A stretch of 11,750 nt of DNA from MWDV01 sp964634255 (GTDB taxonomy: Bacteria; Verrucomicrobiota; Verrucomicrobiia; Limisphaerales; MWDV01): contig CAZWJC010000226.1 in the NCBI GenBank assembly GCA_964634255.1, forward strand, positions 1 to 11,750, in the 5' to 3' direction. Positions 1 to 5,545 of the stretch are shown piece by piece. Below the pieces are notes generated by a model. That model did no database searches. It was not told the DNA's origin and saw only the letters and a program-made list of their open reading frames with translations. A program made the translations under genes and the position numbers. Position 1 is the first letter of the stretch. Each line of letters opens with the position of its first letter.

Positions 1-1181
1 ACCACCAGCCGGTGATGGGACGCGCGCATCGCTTCTCTCAAGCCCGGTCCGGCCCGGCTTTGGCGACACTCCTCCTCCCACCGATAGAGCAGGCCAATTT
101 GTTTCACAACCCAACCCGCAACTTGTGGGGCCTGCTCCAGGGCTTCAAAGAAGCCGCGTCGCGCGTGCGCCCAACAGCCGAACAGAATCAAGTCGTCTTT
201 GCCTTTCGCAAACGCCGGGTAGGCCGAGTAGCCATCGCTTTGAAGCTTGCCGGCAAAGTCTGGGCCCAGGAGCGATGCCAGACAGCGCGCCGCCCGGCTC
301 ACGTGCCATTCATAAATCACACACTGACCCGGCACCAGCCCCGTCCACAAATAGCCCTGCCCGCAGCGGCCCTCCAGCAGCGGGTCTTGATACCGCACGG
401 GGGTCTCGTCCACCTGCACGTAGCCGCTCCGCCGCAACTCCGTTTTGAGACAGTCCGTGATCCCCGAAAGCAAGCGCACGCACTGCGCCGTCCATTGCAC
501 CATCTGTTGCCGCGCGATGAAGACGCCGTGCCGTTGCCAGAACATCTGTTCGAGCCGGTAGAACGGCAAATGATCGCAGTACTTGCTCACCAGCAAGTGC
601 GCCAACAACCCAGGCGCGGCCAGGCCGTGGTCGGCCACACGCAGCGGCGCAGGCGCAAGGACCGGTGGTAACTCCCGTTGGGTCCGCCGCACGTATTTCG
701 GGCGCACCGTTTCCTGCCAGAAAAACTTGCCCGGCTGGTAGTCCAACTGCCGGCTCACCTCCTGACCGATCTGCTTCCACTGCTCCGGTTCGGCCTGCAC
801 CAACTCGGGCTCGATGACTTCGCGTACCACTTCCAAGTTCTCGGGCGTGCGGATGCGGCGCGGATTCGGACGAGGACTGCGGGGGGGACAAATCGTGGAT
901 GGGGGCTCGTCCGGGGCTTCGCCACTCTGGGGGCTTTCCTCGGTCAAGCCTTGCAGGAGCAACTCCAGTTGCGCCGGACTCAACTGCTCACTTTTCTTGC
1001 CGAAGAACCGCCGCGCCAGCGCATCGAGCTTCTGCCGTAACACGATGTTCTCTTGACGCAAGGTTTCGTTGGCTTGGCGGGTTTGTTCGAGGGCCTGCTG
1101 CGTCTGCTGGAGGGCTTGCTGCAACGACGCCACTTGTGCTTTCAGCGCGCGGAGTTCCTGGTGCAGCGAGGCAGCGTTCAT
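1..1181 (-). CDS. tnpC: IS66-family transposase TnpC, C-terminus beyond window
   Basis: DDE transposase of IS66, catalysing strand cleavage and transfer of the element. The visible 393 residues start at ATG 1181 and remain open to the window edge; the family is usually about 500-550 aa. A Gln-rich coiled coil occupies residues 6-55, followed by the family motif LDALARRFFGKKSEQL at 52-67. The first two catalytic acids are seen as VDETP (D258) and QSDGYSAY (D316), with the hallmark CWAHARR at 336-342. The final Glu should lie beyond the edge. The region equivalent to the usual IS66 zinc finger (about 110-170) carries no Cys pairs, so this is a finger-less variant. It lies 70 bp after tnpB, with only a weak ribosome site. 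Confidence 0.95.
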   Translation of the reverse strand, partial: MNAASLHQELRALKAQVASLQQALQQTQQALEQTRQANETLRQENIVLRQKLDALARRFFGKKSEQLSPAQLELLLQGLTEESPQSGEAPDEPPSTICPPRSPRPNPRRIRTPENLEVVREVIEPELVQAEPEQWKQIGQEVSRQLDYQPGKFFWQETVRPKYVRRTQRELPPVLAPAPLRVADHGLAAPGLLAHLLVSKYCDHLPFYRLEQMFWQRHGVFIARQQMVQWTAQCVRLLSGITDCLKTELRRSGYVQVDETPVRYQDPLLEGRCGQGYLWTGLVPGQCVIYEWHVSRAARCLASLLGPDFAGKLQSDGYSAYPAFAKGKDDLILFGCWAHARRGFFEALEQAPQVAGWVVKQIGLLYRWEEECRQSRAGPGLREAMRASHHRLV

Positions 1182-1251
1182 CCGATTGCGACATCAGACG
1201 CGGCGCCGCAGAACTTGTTCAAACTGCGCGAAAGAAATTTGCGCGCGGAAA

Positions 1252-1605
1252 TTACGTCGTTTCGTACCACGCGCGCCGCGCGCCCTCTTTCAGGTCCACG
1301 CCGTCCAGCAACAACTGCAACGCTTGCGGGGCAAGCCGGAGTTTCGCGTTTGGTTCGCCCGCACTCTGCGGCCAGTGAAAGGTCCCGCGCTCCAGCCGCT
1401 TGGCCAACACGCACACGCCCGTGCCGTCGAAGTACAGCAGTTTGATGCGATTGTGTCGGCGATTGCCGAAGACAAACAACGCCCCGCTCTTCGGATCTTC
1501 ACCCAAACGCTCTTGGGCGGCGGACCACAGCCCGTTGAAGCTGGCGCGCAGATCGCACGGCGCGGTGGCCACGAACACTTTGAGATGCGCCTGGAAGCTC
1601 AGCAT
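1252..1605 (-). CDS. tnpB: IS66 accessory protein TnpB (IS66 Orf2-like)
   Basis: This 117-aa protein is required with TnpA and TnpC for IS66 transposition; its biochemical role is unknown. Recognition rests on the conserved series PCDLRASFNGL near residues 16-26, SGALFVFGNRRHNRIKLLYFDGTG at about 40-63 and the KRLERGTFHWP block at about 69-79, all in family order and spacing. Length is normal. The start ATG (1605) overlaps the tnpA stop by 7 nt in the arrangement ATGCTGA, as is common in IS66 elements, so it is probably translated by coupling from tnpA. No damage is visible. Confidence 0.95.
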   Translation of the reverse strand: MLSFQAHLKVFVATAPCDLRASFNGLWSAAQERLGEDPKSGALFVFGNRRHNRIKLLYFDGTGVCVLAKRLERGTFHWPQSAGEPNAKLRLAPQALQLLLDGVDLKEGARRAWYETT

Positions 1606-1937
1606 GGCGTCGGGGGGCTGAGGGCTCGGAGCAGGCGGGCCGTCAGTTCAATCTGGCCCGCGTCCGTGATCCGCAGGCGCGCAGGCCCGCCCAACTCCAC
1701 GAGCAGTTCCACCGGAGGCGGCGGGGCTGACAGCTCCACCTGCACGAAACCCGGCGAAGCACTGGCTTTGACCCGGCGCGCTCGCCACCCGCAGAAGGTC
1801 GTGTAGTGGAGTCGGTGTTGGCGCGCAAAGGCCGCCGCGGATAATCCGCTCCGTTCAAACGCGGCCAGCAGTTGGACACGTCGAGTTCGGGAAGTGCGGA
1901 AGCGACGCGACCGGGCAAATCCATTTGTAGTCTTCAT
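1599..1937 (-). CDS. tnpA: IS66 accessory protein TnpA (Orf1, HTH DNA-binding)
   Basis: A 112-aa IS66 Orf1-type protein with a helix-turn-helix in its N-terminal half (RRVQLLAAFERSGLSAAAFA, then RQHRLHYTTFCGWRARR). The sequence runs from an activator-like AAFARQH helix to the typical YTTFCGWR recognition segment. The C-terminal half (VELLVELGGPARLRITDAGQ) matches the conserved tail in which a short beta region precedes tnpB. I chose ATG 1937, which follows GGGACG closely. A GTG at 1955 in the same frame would add six residues and cannot be excluded. Its stop overlaps the tnpB start. The promoter should lie in the roughly 60 bp between the gene and the element end at 1998. Confidence 0.88.
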   Translation of the reverse strand: MKTTNGFARSRRFRTSRTRRVQLLAAFERSGLSAAAFARQHRLHYTTFCGWRARRVKASASPGFVQVELSAPPPPVELLVELGGPARLRITDAGQIELTARLLRALSPPTPC

Positions 1938-1990
1938 CGTCCCGCGTTTTACCACACCCTCCCGCGCGCGAACATGAGGGCCCAGCGCGC

Positions 1991-1998
1991 CCGCTTAC
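1991..1998 (-). repeat. IS66 terminal inverted repeat tip (tnpA side)
   Basis: Read on the minus strand the sequence is GTAAGCGG followed by GCGCGC, matching the conserved GTAAGCG start of IS66 terminal repeats. Only the outer bases are marked because the opposite end, needed to define the repeat length, is not in the window. Outward of it are GCATGGTG and a non-coding 110 bp. Confidence 0.6.
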
Positions 1999-2117
1999 GC
2001 ATGGTGGTTGTGGCTGGCTCTGAGCTGACCGCCTATCCCCTGCGGTTTGGCCAGGTCGTGGTGCCGTAAGCCCTGCGTAATGCGCAGGTCGTGATGTGCC
2101 CTTTCTTCACCGCGAGT
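1999..2117. other. Non-coding spacer between the IS66 end and the minus-strand operon
   Basis: No gene is supported here. The stretch holds two imperfect direct copies of CAGGTCGTG (2052-2060 and 2085-2093). It also holds a weak hairpin CCTGCG/CGCAGG (2072-2077 and 2083-2088, 5-nt loop), which lacks a T tract and so is not a convincing terminator for the operon ending at 2118. It is the remnant of the sequence into which the IS inserted. Confidence 0.5.
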
Positions 2118-3404
2118 TCATTTGACACTTCGGACAGGAGTGGGGGCGGTGTGACGCGACGCGGCGCTCGCGCTCGCCAGGGCCCGTCTGAGGACTTCAG
2201 TGAGGTCTTCGCAGATCTCCTCGCGGTTGGCTTCGGTCATGGAGAGGAGGCCATCGAGGATATCGGAGAGGAGGCCCGGGTAATCGGTGGGTTCTGCGCG
2301 CTCATGCATGACGTCGTCTCTGAGGGCGAGCGTTTCCTTGCGACCGACTTGTTTGCGCCAGCGCACCAGGTCGAGCATGGTGCTGTAGGCCGGGCCGCGG
2401 TCCTCCCACTGCCGGAGGATGTAGCGCATCATGGGGTCGGTGATCTTCAAGCGGCGGCCGGCTTTCGCAATGTCACCTTCTGCAAGGATCGCACAAAGGA
2501 CTTTGAAGGAGGTGGCGTCCACTTTCTGCGTGAAGGCGAACAGACCGGCGGAGTGCATCTTTTCCAGGCGCTCCTTGGCGGTGCGCAAGGTGATGACTTC
2601 CTCCCGGACGGCATCAATCCCCTTGTGAATCGCGATGAGCGTGGTGCCGTGGTTGGGTGTGCTGGCGAGGCGGGAGGACCAGGGGTCCAAAACGCTCGAG
2701 ACGGGAGATAGAAGATTGAAGATGGAAGGGCGCTGGGAACATCCAACGTCCAACATCGAACCCTGAACATCCAATGAGGGAAGACTGAGAACGAGCAGAT
2801 CGCTGAGGGCGGCGGTGGCGAAGGACGAACGGGCGAGGGTGGCCTCGCTCAGAGGGGTGATGCATTTGCGCGTGGGGGTCAGGATGAGGCACGGGGCATG
2901 GCGCTCGCCTACCAGTGTTTCGATGGCACGCAAGAGGGCCGCTTCACCGTCAGGGAAGCAGAGGAACACGGGTGCGTGCAACGGCGGGTGCATGCCGATC
3001 TCAAAACACTGCGACGGGGGAATGCCGAGAGGCATCGGGCCTGGCCAGCGCGGAGGCGTGCTCGGAGACTGAAAGCCGAGGGCGGCGCGGATGGCGTCGC
3101 TGAACGCCGGCACGTTCAGCGCGAAGATCATGGTGTCCTGGCGGGTGAGCGGGAGCGGCTCGCAATCGGGATCGTCGCACGTGCAGACCCCGACGAATTC
3201 CCACTCGGGGTCTTCATGCACCTCGTGGTGGCAACCGCAGGGCGGTTTGAGCAGACACGGATAGATGGTGCTGTGCAGGGTGGTGGGCAGGAGGAAGGGG
3301 CGGACGTTGTCGTAGTCGGCCCGGAAGATTTGCTGCCAGGTGAGGGTAAGGCCGGCGGCGCCGGACAGGCGGTCGAAGGAAGACCAGAAGGGAGAGGTGT
3401 TCAT
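2118..3404 (-). CDS. Uncharacterised 428-aa protein with Cys/His-rich N-terminal half and C-terminal HTH
   Basis: I do not recognise a named family. The N-terminal half has a cysteine/histidine cluster (C50, C56, C58, H59, H60, then C74, C76, C81 in VCTCDDPDCEPLPLT) that could bind zinc. Residues about 143-205 alternate hydrophobic strands and helices. Residues about 206-236 are encoded by a dispersed AACATCCAACG-type repeat and look like an inserted linker. Residues about 268-285 are helical, and 297-352 (SFKVLCAILAEGDIAKAGRR onward) resemble a winged or sigma-like HTH. A long in-frame extension to 4193 is open but is a shadow of the next gene, so I take ATG 3404; no Shine-Dalgarno sequence is visible. 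It is third in a three-gene operon. A DNA-binding regulatory or replication-accessory role is inference. Confidence 0.72.
   Translation of the reverse strand: MNTSPFWSSFDRLSGAAGLTLTWQQIFRADYDNVRPFLLPTTLHSTIYPCLLKPPCGCHHEVHEDPEWEFVGVCTCDDPDCEPLPLTRQDTMIFALNVPAFSDAIRAALGFQSPSTPPRWPGPMPLGIPPSQCFEIGMHPPLHAPVFLCFPDGEAALLRAIETLVGERHAPCLILTPTRKCITPLSEATLARSSFATAALSDLLVLSLPSLDVQGSMLDVGCSQRPSIFNLLSPVSSVLDPWSSRLASTPNHGTTLIAIHKGIDAVREEVITLRTAKERLEKMHSAGLFAFTQKVDATSFKVLCAILAEGDIAKAGRRLKITDPMMRYILRQWEDRGPAYSTMLDLVRWRKQVGRKETLALRDDVMHERAEPTDYPGLLSDILDGLLSMTEANREEICEDLTEVLRRALASASAASRHTAPTPVRSVK
2738..2776 (+). repeat. Dispersed AACATCCAACG-type repeat, copy 1 (inside a CDS)
   Basis: Short tandem-like units built on AACATCCAACG, TCCAACATCGAAC and GAACATCCAATG. 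The same motif recurs at 10298-10340. The array is read in frame on the minus strand as part of the 428-aa protein (SLDVQGSMLDVGCSQ) and is followed at 2702-2737 by a further low-complexity tract (CCATCTTCAATCTTC on the minus strand). This type of array recurs, in my memory, throughout many verrucomicrobial genomes. Confidence 0.75.
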
Positions 3405-3439
3405 GAAGTGAGAGTTGAGAGGTGCGAAGTCCGAGGTTG
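3405..3439 (+). repeat. Dispersed GAGTTGAGAGGTGCGAAGT-type repeat filling an operon spacer
   Basis: The whole 35-bp gap between two minus-strand genes is one purine-rich array (plus strand GTGAGAGTTGAGAGGTGCG...). It is related to those at 4612-4680 and 10231-10262. In the mRNA it is pyrimidine-rich and gives the downstream 428-aa gene no Shine-Dalgarno sequence. Confidence 0.65.
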
Positions 3440-4609
3440 TCAGGCGGTGAGGGAGTGTTGGTCGGGGGCGATGAAACCGCGGAGGCGCATGAAGCGCTCG
3501 AGGAGCGGGCTGTCGCCTTCGCGGCCGTAGACGACGCGGTCGGTCGGGATGATCGTAAACCGGCGCGGTCGAGACGCGCGGGCGAACTTCACGAGGAACG
3601 TGGCGCGGGTGATGTCGGCTGCGTCCGTGGGCAAAGTGAGTTTGCCCGTTTCCACCAGGTGGAAGATGTCGGCGGCCTTGCGGATGTGACAATGGCGCGG
3701 CGGGACGGGCACTTCCATTTCCACTTCCGTGAGGGCGACGTGCTCGATGCCCGGGATATCGCCGCAGACCAGACAGGCGCGGCCGTGTTGGATCAGGGGC
3801 TGAAGGGTGAGGTTGGCGCCGGCGGGAAAGAAGTCCGGCCGGCCGAAGAAGCAATCGCCGAATAAACGCAGGAGGACGCGCCGCTCGCGGTCGGAACAAC
3901 AGTTCACCGCCATCTTGCCGCGCAGGGGATCGTATTTCAGCATGTCGTGGCGTTGGGGGCGGAAGAAGACGGTGGTGGGCTCGCCATTCTTCATGGCGCC
4001 CTCGCGCCGGCACGGAGCGCCGTGGCGGACGAGGAACAACCAGTGATCGCCCTGCCGGCTGAGAAACACGCGGACCCCGCCGCCGCGCTTCCAGGCCTCG
4101 TAAAAGGCGTTGAGCCGGGTTTCGAGCCGGGTGATTTGCTCGGGTGTGGGGACTGCGAACGGCGGAATGGGCACGGCATCCGTGGCGAAGCACTTGAAGG
4201 CGCGCGGGCGTTTCAGCTCCAGGCGCTGGTGGAGAGTCTCGACCAGATGGCGATTGAGGGTCCAGGCGCGCACAACGACGTCGAGCGCGGTGGCGTCGGC
4301 GCCCAAGGCGAGATCGAGCCCCTGGCGGGCGGCTTCATCGCGGATGGCGTCCATGGCGCGCTCGTTATCGAGCTCGCGGAAGAGGTAGAGCGAGGTGAGC
4401 AGGTCGGCGGGCATATCCGGCGACGGGGACAGGAAGATGGCGGCGAGGGCGTCGCAGGACAGATGGGCGTCGGAATCCGGCGTCGGGAGTTCGAGGCCGC
4501 GGCGGGCGAAGTAATCGCGCAGGGGCCAGAGCCAGGCGAGCAGGAGGTCGCGACGGATCTGGCTGAGGATTTCGGGATTGGCGAGCGGGCCAGGTTTAAG
4601 GGTAGGCAT
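3440..4609 (-). CDS. Uncharacterised 389-aa protein, middle gene of the minus-strand operon
   Basis: No named family is recognised. The N-terminal part is helical (DLLLAWLWPLRDYFARRG at about 21-38; alpha-rich to 135). A Pro-rich junction at 145-157 precedes an alpha/beta C-terminal part. There, FFRPQRHDMLKYDPLRGKM (215-233), RRVLLRLFGDCFFG (243-256), LTLQPLIQHG (267-276), HIRKAADIFHLVE (308-320) and RATFLVKFARASRPRRFTI (335-353) read like conserved blocks of a compact globular domain, ending RLRGFI (375-380). No transmembrane segment, signal peptide or obvious catalytic triad is seen. It starts at ATG 4609 with a weak purine stretch upstream. It lies 71 bp after the HTH gene and 35 bp before the 428-aa gene, so co-transcription is likely. 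Function cannot be assigned. Confidence 0.8.
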   Translation of the reverse strand: MPTLKPGPLANPEILSQIRRDLLLAWLWPLRDYFARRGLELPTPDSDAHLSCDALAAIFLSPSPDMPADLLTSLYLFRELDNERAMDAIRDEAARQGLDLALGADATALDVVVRAWTLNRHLVETLHQRLELKRPRAFKCFATDAVPIPPFAVPTPEQITRLETRLNAFYEAWKRGGGVRVFLSRQGDHWLFLVRHGAPCRREGAMKNGEPTTVFFRPQRHDMLKYDPLRGKMAVNCCSDRERRVLLRLFGDCFFGRPDFFPAGANLTLQPLIQHGRACLVCGDIPGIEHVALTEVEMEVPVPPRHCHIRKAADIFHLVETGKLTLPTDAADITRATFLVKFARASRPRRFTIIPTDRVVYGREGDSPLLERFMRLRGFIAPDQHSLTA

Positions 4610-4611
4610 AG

Positions 4612-4680
4612 GGAAAGGTGCGAGGTTGGGAGATGGGATCAGGGCGTGTGAGGTGCGAGGTGAGAAGTTAGGAGTTGAGG
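4612..4680 (+). repeat. Dispersed GGTGCGAGGTGAGAAGT-type repeat filling an operon spacer
   Basis: The 71-bp gap contains GGAAAGGTGCGAGGTTGGGAG followed by GTGAGGTGCGAGGTGAGAAG and TTAGGAGTTGAGGTTAGG. AGGTGCGAGGT occurs twice, and GAGTTGAGG links it to the array at 3405-3439. It separates the HTH gene from the 389-aa gene and on the transcript is C/T-rich. Confidence 0.7.
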
Positions 4681-5253
4681 TTAGGCGGTGATGACATCGG
4701 CGTCGGGGGCGTCCGCGGGCAGGGGCATGGACATGGCGCCCCGGAGATCGGAAATGCGAGTGAATTCGCCCGGGTCCAGGCCGAGCATGAACTTGCGGCA
4801 GAAGGTCCTGACATGGGGCTCTTGAGCGGTGCCGCGGTATTGCGCCACTAGACGCCCTGCGATCAGCAGAGCGAAGAGCTCAGGCTCGGCGATGGAGACG
4901 CAGGGGAGCGGGCGCGGGCCGGGGCCGCTGGGGTAGAAGTAGCCGTGACGCGCCGGGTCGTACTGCAACGGGAGTTGAAGCCGCTGTTGCATGTAGGCGA
5001 GGTCCCGGGCGGTCGTTTTGGGGGAAACGCCGAGGGCAGCGGCCAGGGTGGTGGCGTTGGGATACTCGCCCCGTTCGACGGCCTGGTGGATGTGCGTGAT
5101 GCGTTCCCAAGGGAGCCTCCCGCCACGGGAGTCAGAAGCTGCGTCCCAAGGGTTGGCGCGCCGGCCGAGCAGCCCTTTGCGATGCCAAGGGGAGCGGGTG
5201 GTGGAGGTTTTCCGGTTCATGTGTTTCGTCGCGTGGTTCTGATGTGTTTTCAT
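4681..5253 (-). CDS. HTH transcriptional regulator, WYL-type N-terminal half without a WYL domain
   Basis: A 190-aa predicted DNA-binding regulator. Residues 50-92 (ERITHIHQAVERGEYPNATT, then LAAALGVSPKTTARDLAYMQ) form the DeoR/WYL-type HTH. The wing YDPARHGYFY (98-107) and the helical linker ELFALLIAGRLVAQYRGT (125-142) are those normally placed before a WYL domain. The protein stops at 190 where WYL proteins continue for about 150 residues, so the ligand-sensing domain is absent. ATG 5253 is chosen; TTG 5286 and ATG 5220 are alternatives, and none has a good ribosome site. The basic N-terminal tail contains a palindromic repeat read in frame (5117-5131). It is first in the minus operon and divergent from the phage-like cassette. 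The expected role is control of the 5254-5545 promoters, by inference. Confidence 0.85.
   Translation of the reverse strand: MKTHQNHATKHMNRKTSTTRSPWHRKGLLGRRANPWDAASDSRGGRLPWERITHIHQAVERGEYPNATTLAAALGVSPKTTARDLAYMQQRLQLPLQYDPARHGYFYPSGPGPRPLPCVSIAEPELFALLIAGRLVAQYRGTAQEPHVRTFCRKFMLGLDPGEFTRISDLRGAMSMPLPADAPDADVITA
5117..5131. repeat. Palindrome CTCCCG-CCA-CGGGAG inside the HTH gene
   Basis: A 6-bp perfect stem with a 3-nt loop, flanked by two direct copies of TCCCAAGGG (5105-5113 and 5144-5152). It is translated in frame as part of the disordered N-terminal tail. It has the same stem-and-3-nt-loop format as other palindromes in this window. Confidence 0.55.
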
Positions 5254-5262
5254 TTTTGAGCG

Positions 5263-5268
5263 ATCATA
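5263..5268 (-). promoter_or_regulatory. Candidate -10 element for the minus-strand operon
   Basis: On the minus strand the hexamer is TATGAT (5 of 6 to TATAAT), 9 bp upstream of the ATG at 5253. That would give a nearly leaderless transcript, or a leader of about 35 nt if translation starts at 5220. No good -35 is found at 16-18 bp; the hairpin at 5277-5299 occupies that place, suggesting regulator-dependent activation or repression. Confidence 0.3.
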
Positions 5269-5276
5269 ACCGGAGG

Positions 5277-5299
5277 GGGGTGACAAAAACGGTCACCCC
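5277..5299. promoter_or_regulatory. Perfect inverted repeat GGGGTGAC-N7-GTCACCCC, candidate operator
   Basis: Two 8-bp arms (5277-5284 and 5292-5299) are exact reverse complements around AAAAACG. It lies 24 bp upstream of the HTH gene start, in the -35 region of the proposed promoter. This is the usual placement for the binding site of the autoregulating HTH protein next to it. It has no T tract directly after the stem on either strand, which argues against a terminator. Confidence 0.6.
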
Positions 5300-5331
5300 A
5301 AGAAGATTTTCCAAAAAAGTTGTTCGGGAGG

Positions 5332-5340
5332 TTATTCACA
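5332..5340 (+). promoter_or_regulatory. DnaA-box-like nonamer TTATTCACA
   Basis: Matches the relaxed DnaA box consensus TTATNCACA exactly and differs from TTATCCACA by one base. It is a single copy, so chance occurrence is possible. It gains some weight from the neighbouring iteron-like repeats and AT-rich block. Confidence 0.35.
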
Positions 5341-5354
5341 GGGTTATCCCCCGC

Positions 5355-5381
5355 CGCCGCCTCGGTCCGAGCGGCGTTTTT
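5355..5381 (+). terminator. Rho-independent terminator-like hairpin in the leader of the plus-strand cassette
   Basis: The right arm CCGAGCGGCG (5367-5376) pairs with CGCCG-C-CTCGG (5355-5365, one bulged C), with a loop of about 3 nt once the closing pairs open. TTTTT follows immediately at 5377-5381. It reads on the plus strand, where no upstream plus-strand gene needs terminating. It could therefore be a leader attenuator for the cassette starting at 5546, or could block antisense transcription from the divergent region. Confidence 0.45.
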
Positions 5382-5414
5382 GGGTCTGGATTTCGTCCGG
5401 AAGCCGAGGGTGGG

Positions 5415-5529
5415 ACTACGATTTTTCCTACGATTTTTTCAAAAATCGTAGTCGGTCGTAATGGTTTGTCGGAAAGGAGGTTGCGGAGGGCGCGGCGAAC
5501 CTTGGGCGCTCGGTTACTACGATTTTTTT
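5415..5529. repeat. Four iteron-like copies of CTACGATTTTT in the divergent control region
   Basis: Copies are at 5415-5426 (ACTACGATTTTT), 5428-5439 (CTACGATTTTTT), 5441-5452 (inverted, AAAAATCGTAGT) and 5516-5529 (ACTACGATTTTTTT). Copies 2 and 3 form a perfect 11-bp inverted repeat with a 2-nt spacer. Copy 4 ends one base before the ribosome site of the gene at 5546. The block is AT-rich within a GC-rich window. They may be operators for one of the two flanking HTH proteins or iterons of a replication origin. Each also contains TACGAT, a -10-like hexamer, but without a partner -35. Confidence 0.75.
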
Positions 5530-5545
5530 GAAGGGGTAGAACGAC

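Larger units (their letters stand above)
1..1998 (-). mobile_element. IS66-family insertion sequence, partial (one end outside window)
   Basis: Three minus-strand genes in the canonical IS66 order tnpA-tnpB-tnpC occupy this stretch. The tnpA-side end is placed at 1998 because the minus strand there begins GTAAGCGGGCGCGC, and IS66 terminal inverted repeats characteristically start GTAAGCG. IS66 elements make 8-bp target duplications, so GCATGGTG at 1999-2006 is the predicted duplication. The matching copy would lie beyond the left edge and cannot be checked here. No frameshift is seen in the visible part, so the element may be active. It sits about 120 bp downstream of the minus-strand operon and does not interrupt any gene I can identify. 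Confidence 0.85.

Noticed and set aside
310..891. Minus-strand 193-aa ORF inside the IS66 region
   Set aside because: It is out of frame with tnpC, which has clear transposase motifs through the same DNA.
2072..2088. Terminator for the minus-strand operon (CCTGCG/CGCAGG hairpin)
   Set aside because: The stem is only 6 bp, with no T tract on the minus strand.
2091..2711. Plus-strand 206-aa ORF and other plus-strand ORFs at 2898-3530, 3422-3865 and 3947-4651
   Set aside because: They mirror the minus-strand operon codon by codon, with typical antisense composition (Gly/Glu/Val-rich) and no recognisable domain. The minus-strand products have convincing helices and an HTH.
3405..4193. In-frame N-terminal extension of the 428-aa gene to 4193 (691 aa in total)
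   Set aside because: The extension is Arg/Pro-rich and lies within the well-formed 389-aa gene in another frame; it is a GC-rich shadow. The plausible protein begins at MNTSPFW (3404).
5321..5350. Plus-strand sigma70-type promoter TTGTTC-N18-TTATCC
   Set aside because: Only the first three bases fit a -35 and the -10 fit is poor; not reported as a promoter.
5415..5529. CRISPR array
   Set aside because: The repeats are only 11-14 bp, irregularly spaced, one is inverted and there are no uniform spacers.
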